From NCBI GenBank assembly GCA_964355565.1, contig CAYHDJ010000005.1:1-8419 (forward strand): a stretch of 8,419 nt of DNA. The letters run 5' to 3'. Positions 5,727-8,419 of this stretch are shown here, one piece after another. Numbering within the stretch: the first letter of the stretch is position 1; each line of letters starts with the position of its first letter. A program made the translations under genes and the position numbers. The notes under the pieces are model-generated. The model did no database searches and had not been told where the DNA came from. It saw only the letters and a program-made list of their open reading frames with translations. This stretch comes from Azoamicus sp964355565. Its GTDB lineage: Bacteria > Pseudomonadota > Gammaproteobacteria > UBA6186 > Azoamicaceae.

Positions 5727-6292
5727 AATGAATTTGAAATTTTTATTTTTTGTGTGGCATCTTCTAATCCATGCAATCTGACTATTTCTGAATACTGGTT
5801 TTTAAGACTTTTTAATATACTTATGCCTTCTATTACTACATCAAATACTAACCACGATTCATTATGTCTAATTAGTCTATATGCTATATTAATATTTTTG
5901 TTATTTTTTTTCATTATGCTAGATATTTGTATTCTGTTAGTTAATATTTCATCTTGTTTTTTTGTTTTTGGTGTTATGAATTCAACTTCTGCATCTACAT
6001 AATAATAAACTGTTTTACTGTATGTTTTTAACATTAATTGCTTTAATTCCTTAAGAAACATATTTTTTTGTGTATCAGTAGACTCTTTCCATATATTTTT
6101 TCCAGTTATCCAAATTGCTATTTCATTAAAGTCTATATATTTTTCCATAGTTTCTTCTAAAAATGAATTATTTTCTTTAATTAAAGCTGGTTTGCATTCG
6201 TTGATTATGGTTTGTATAAAATCTGCTGGGTTTTTACAGTTTGCTGATGCAAAATTAAATATTAACAGTATTAATATAATTATTATTTTCAT
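5723..6292 (-). CDS. mlaC: MlaC, periplasmic phospholipid shuttle
   Basis: MlaC carries phospholipid across the periplasm between MlaA in the outer membrane and MlaFEDB in the inner membrane. The protein has 189 residues. A short signal peptide (1-17) has Lys2, a hydrophobic run and an ASA site, cutting before Asn18. The mature part shows the family's YIDFNEIAIWITG region (52-64), FLKELKQLMLKTYSKTV (79-95), and the end signature WLVFDVVIEGISILKSLKNQ (147-166), close to the YDVSIEGVS region of E. coli. Cys19 and Cys33 could form a disulphide, which I infer only from position. The gap to mlaD is 5 bases and the overlap with mlaB is 4 bases. Its TGA stop shows that TGA is a stop in this genome. 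Confidence 0.95.
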   Translation of the reverse strand: MKIIIILILLIFNFASANCKNPADFIQTIINECKPALIKENNSFLEETMEKYIDFNEIAIWITGKNIWKESTDTQKNMFLKELKQLMLKTYSKTVYYYVDAEVEFITPKTKKQDEILTNRIQISSIMKKNNKNINIAYRLIRHNESWLVFDVVIEGISILKSLKNQYSEIVRLHGLEDATQKIKISNSL

Positions 6293-6297
6293 TTTTT

Positions 6298-6756
6298 TTA
6301 TCTATTAAAAGCAAGCTTTGATACTAGTTCTTCTATTATTAACGCTTGCGTAGTTAGTGTAATAGTATCTCCGTTTTTTAAAAATGAATTTTCATTACCA
6401 ACCTCTATCTGTATATAACTATCGCCGAGTAGGCTGCTCATTAATATGTTTGCAGATGAATCTATAGGTATATCATTGAATTTGTAGTTGATTAATAACT
6501 CTACATGTGGATAATATTCATTTTCGTTTATTTTTTTTAATTCTATTTTTCCCACATTGCCTATTTTAACTCCACCTATAGTTACTCGTGCTTGTTTTTT
6601 TAAAGTGCCTATGTTTTTAAATATAGCCTTTATAGTATAAGTTTTTTCTTTTTTGAATACTGTTATATCACTTATTTTTATTGCTAAAATTAGCATTGAT
6701 AATATGCTTAGCAAAACAAATAATCCAACGAAAAACTCTATTTTATATTTAGACAT
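6298..6756 (-). CDS. mlaD: MlaD, MCE-domain subunit of the Mla phospholipid transporter
   Basis: This inner-membrane-anchored MCE protein forms the hexameric periplasmic ring through which lipid passes. It has 152 residues: one membrane helix at about 7-27, then a single MCE domain (about 39-118) with IFKNIGTLKKQARVTIGGVK (45-64) and the pore-loop segment SSLLGDSYI (107-115), matching GLLGEQYL of E. coli. FLKNGDTI (125-132) and the final helix ALIIEELVSKL (138-148) follow. The chain ends there, about 30 residues short of E. coli MlaD, lacking only that protein's low-complexity tail. The start lies one base after the mlaE stop. Confidence 0.95.
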   Translation of the reverse strand: MSKYKIEFFVGLFVLLSILSMLILAIKISDITVFKKEKTYTIKAIFKNIGTLKKQARVTIGGVKIGNVGKIELKKINENEYYPHVELLINYKFNDIPIDSSANILMSSLLGDSYIQIEVGNENSFLKNGDTITLTTQALIIEELVSKLAFNR

Positions 6757-6757
6757 A

Positions 6758-7549
6758 TTATTGCCATTTAAACATTATTGCTGTTAAAAAAAAATTTAAA
6801 CTTAGTATAAAAAATGATGAATACACTACCGTATTTGTTGTTGACAATACTATACCTTCAGCAGTTGATTTACTATGTAATCCTTGATATATTGATATAG
6901 CGCCTATTATTAATCCAAACAACAAACTTTTAATTAAGCTATTTATTATATCTACACTAAAATCTATATTGTCTTTTATACTGTTCCAAAAAATATCATT
7001 ATCAACATTTAACCATAATACAGTTGAAGCATAGCTTCCAAAAATAGCTACTATTATAAAAATAGTTGCTAGACATACCATTGATAATATACAAGCCCAA
7101 AATCGCGGAGTTATTATTTTTTTAATTGGGTTAATACCCATCATTTCCATTGCTGCTAGTTGATCTGTGCTTTTCATTAAACATATTTCTGCTGTTAACG
7201 ATGCTCCTGTTCTGCCAGCAAATAACAATGCACTAACAACTGGGCCTAATTCTCTTATAATTGTTATTGATGTCATTTGACCTATCACTTCTTCTGTGCC
7301 GAATTTTTTAAGAATATAATATCCTTGTAGTCCAACAACCATCCCTATAAATAATCCTGATAGTATTATTAAGCCCAATGATAGAAACCCTATAAAATAT
7401 ATATGTCTTATGAATTGTTTTATATTTTTTTTAATTGTTAATGAATGTATTAGTGTATCCTTTATTAATAATGTTGCATTTCCAATCGTAGTTATCGATA
7501 AAATAAAACTGTGCCCTATTTTAATTATTGTTAAATAAATCGTTTTCAT
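6758..7549 (-). CDS. mlaE: MlaE, permease subunit of the Mla phospholipid transporter
   Basis: This is the integral inner-membrane subunit of MlaFEDB; two copies sit under the MlaD ring and on the MlaF ATPases. The protein is 263 residues, next to 260 in E. coli. It has an N-terminal amphipathic stretch and about five membrane helices. The family block at 98-122 (RELGPVV, LLFAGR, LTAEI) is followed by QLAAMEMMGINP (129-140), the cytoplasmic coupling segment that contacts MlaF, and ITPRFWA (146-152). It ends with FLTAIMFKWQ. The ATG at 7549 is within mlaF, giving a 29-base overlap; no later ATG would leave the first helix intact. A weak purine-rich site (AGAAGAA) lies just before the start. 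Confidence 0.97.
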   Translation of the reverse strand: MKTIYLTIIKIGHSFILSITTIGNATLLIKDTLIHSLTIKKNIKQFIRHIYFIGFLSLGLIILSGLFIGMVVGLQGYYILKKFGTEEVIGQMTSITIIRELGPVVSALLFAGRTGASLTAEICLMKSTDQLAAMEMMGINPIKKIITPRFWACILSMVCLATIFIIVAIFGSYASTVLWLNVDNDIFWNSIKDNIDFSVDIINSLIKSLLFGLIIGAISIYQGLHSKSTAEGIVLSTTNTVVYSSFFILSLNFFLTAIMFKWQ

Positions 7550-8315
7550 ATATTTCTTCTGATTCTTGCATATTATTTTCGCAATTTATTTTTTTATTTA
7601 TAAAATATTGCGTAAATTCGTTTTTGCTGTTTTTGATTTTTTGTGGAGTACCTTCTTCTATTATTTTTTTGTCATTTATTATATATATGTAATCTGATAT
7701 GCTCATTGTTTCATATACATCATGTGATACTATTATAGTTGTTATTCCCAAAGATTTATTTAGTAGTTTTATTAATCTTAGTAATGTTGCCATTGATATT
7801 GGATCTTGTCCGGAAAATGGTTCATCATACATTATTATACTTGGATCTAATGCTATTGTTCTAGCCAAGGCTGTGCGTCGTGCCATACCTATTGATAATT
7901 CTGATGGCATTAAATTTTGCACATTTTTTAACCCCACTGATTGTAATTTTAGCAAAACTAAATCGCGTATTATATTTTCTGGTAAATTGGTGTGCTCTCT
8001 TATTGGGAAAGCAATATTTTCATAAACTGATAAATCAGAAAATAATGCACCATTTTGAAACAAAATTCCTATATTTTTTCTTATTTCGTACAATTCTTTA
8101 TTTGTTATTTTTTGTGTGTCTTTGCCATTTATTCTGATTATTCCAGTATTTTGTTCTAATTGTTTTCCTATTAATTTTAATAATGTTGTTTTACCACATC
8201 CACTTGGACCCATGATTGCTGTTATACGTTTTTTTTTAATTTCTAGTGATAAATTTTCAAAAATTATTTTTTCCCCACGTTTGAAAAGCAAATTTTCAAT
8301 TTCTATTATTGACAT
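7521..8315 (-). CDS. mlaF: MlaF, ATPase subunit of the Mla phospholipid transporter
   Basis: This cytoplasmic ABC ATPase powers phospholipid movement by MlaFEDB. The protein is 264 residues, next to 269 in E. coli. Walker A is GPSGCGKTT (36-44), the Q-loop Gln is 87 in ILFQNGALFSDLSVYENIAF, Walker B is IIMYDE (160-165) followed by PFSGQDP, and the switch His is 198 in VSHDV. The signature reads SELSIGMARR (138-147): the usual LSGGM of MlaF has Ile142 for the first glycine. An acidic, Asn-rich tail follows the fold from about 240; in E. coli the tail reaches over the partner MlaF, and here its sequence is unlike it. First gene of the mla block, 50 bases downstream of tRNA-His. No Shine-Dalgarno site is seen; an A run precedes the ATG. 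Confidence 0.96.
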   Translation of the reverse strand: MSIIEIENLLFKRGEKIIFENLSLEIKKKRITAIMGPSGCGKTTLLKLIGKQLEQNTGIIRINGKDTQKITNKELYEIRKNIGILFQNGALFSDLSVYENIAFPIREHTNLPENIIRDLVLLKLQSVGLKNVQNLMPSELSIGMARRTALARTIALDPSIIMYDEPFSGQDPISMATLLRLIKLLNKSLGITTIIVSHDVYETMSISDYIYIINDKKIIEEGTPQKIKNSKNEFTQYFINKKINCENNMQESEEIYENDLFNNN

Positions 8316-8335
8316 AGATTTTTTTTTTAATTTTT

Positions 8336-8341
8336 ATTATA
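8336..8341 (-). promoter_or_regulatory. Possible -10 box before mlaF
   Basis: TATAAT reads on the minus strand in the 50-base gap between tRNA-His and mlaF. No -35 box is convincing, because the right distance falls on the tRNA-His flank. If used, the leader would be under 20 bases, mostly A. Reading from a promoter upstream of tRNA-His is the alternative. Confidence 0.22.
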
Positions 8342-8365
8342 TTTCAATAAGTATGTTTGATTTAG

Positions 8366-8419
8366 GGTGAACGATGGGACTCGAACCCACGACAACCGGG
8401 ATCACAACCCGGGGCTCTA
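8366..8419 (-). tRNA. tRNA-His(GUG), 5' part cut off by the window edge
   Basis: On the minus strand the visible part holds the end of the D-arm, the anticodon stem CCGGG/CCCGG around loop TTGTGAT (anticodon GTG at 8403-8405), the T-stem GTGGG/CCCAT and the 3' acceptor half CGTTCAC. C73 at 8366 is the histidine-specific discriminator, which pairs with the extra G-1. The next bases are CT, so CCA is not encoded. The 5' acceptor half lies beyond the window. Confidence 0.96.

Noticed and set aside
6236..6292. MlaC as a lipoprotein because of Cys19
   Set aside because: The residues before the cysteine are S-A-N, which do not form a lipobox; an ASA signal peptidase I site lies just before.
6291..6300. 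Poly-T tract as a frameshift between mlaC and mlaD
   Set aside because: Both proteins have complete ends on either side; the tract is simply the short intergenic gap.
7699..8370. Three overlapping plus-strand frames
   Set aside because: All are antisense to mlaF, whose motifs are unambiguous.
1..8419. Mobile element, prophage, CRISPR array or defence island
   Set aside because: No transposase, integrase, direct-repeat array, terminal inverted repeats or defence-type domains are seen; all sizeable frames are housekeeping genes or their shadows.

Overview
The window is a compact, strongly A+T-rich piece of a bacterial chromosome. By eye about a quarter of the bases are G or C, concentrated in the tRNA genes. 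Every protein gene is a recognisable Gram-negative housekeeping gene with its best match among gammaproteobacteria: GluRS followed by tRNA-Ala and tRNA-Glu, full-length six-domain S1, and mlaFEDCB-ibaG in the E. coli order. Short or negative intergenic distances, lysine/asparagine/isoleucine-rich proteins, long A and T runs, few Shine-Dalgarno sites and tRNAs without encoded CCA all suggest a reduced-genome, host-associated gammaproteobacterium such as an endosymbiont. This lineage call is inference. TGA ends mlaC and TGG encodes Trp, so there is no sign of a changed code.

Layout. Positions 1-1730 (minus strand) hold gltX followed by tRNA-Ala(GGC), tRNA-Glu(UUC), tRNA-Ser(UGA) and a tRNA-Gly(GCC) cut by the window edge; gltX runs into tRNA-Ala. 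Positions 1731-1815 look like a divergent promoter region. On the plus strand come tRNA-Met(CAU), a 211-base spacer with no recognised gene, tRNA-Phe(GAA), an aromatic amino acid permease starting 9 bases after the tRNA, and rpsA. A perfect 12-bp hairpin at 5145-5173 separates rpsA from the convergent minus-strand block. That block reads, in transcription order, tRNA-His(GUG, cut by the right edge), mlaF, mlaE, mlaD, mlaC, mlaB, ibaG, with overlaps or gaps of a few bases.

How the genes work together. Left and centre serve translation: glutamate charging, seven tRNAs and mRNA loading by S1. The permease probably imports tyrosine, tryptophan or phenylalanine. The right block encodes the inner-membrane complex MlaFEDB and the periplasmic shuttle MlaC, which move phospholipid between the inner and outer membranes, plus the BolA-like protein IbaG. 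Its retention argues that the cell still has an outer membrane and periplasm. The outer-membrane partner MlaA is not in the window.

I do not see a new multi-gene system, CRISPR array, prophage, insertion sequence or defence locus. The points worth a second look are small: the gltX/tRNA-Ala overlap, a tRNA acting as the effective leader of the permease gene, two neighbouring tRNAs with near-identical T-arms, lost or changed key residues in GluRS and MlaF, a strong ribosome site on rpsA, and the unexplained spacer at 1890-2100.
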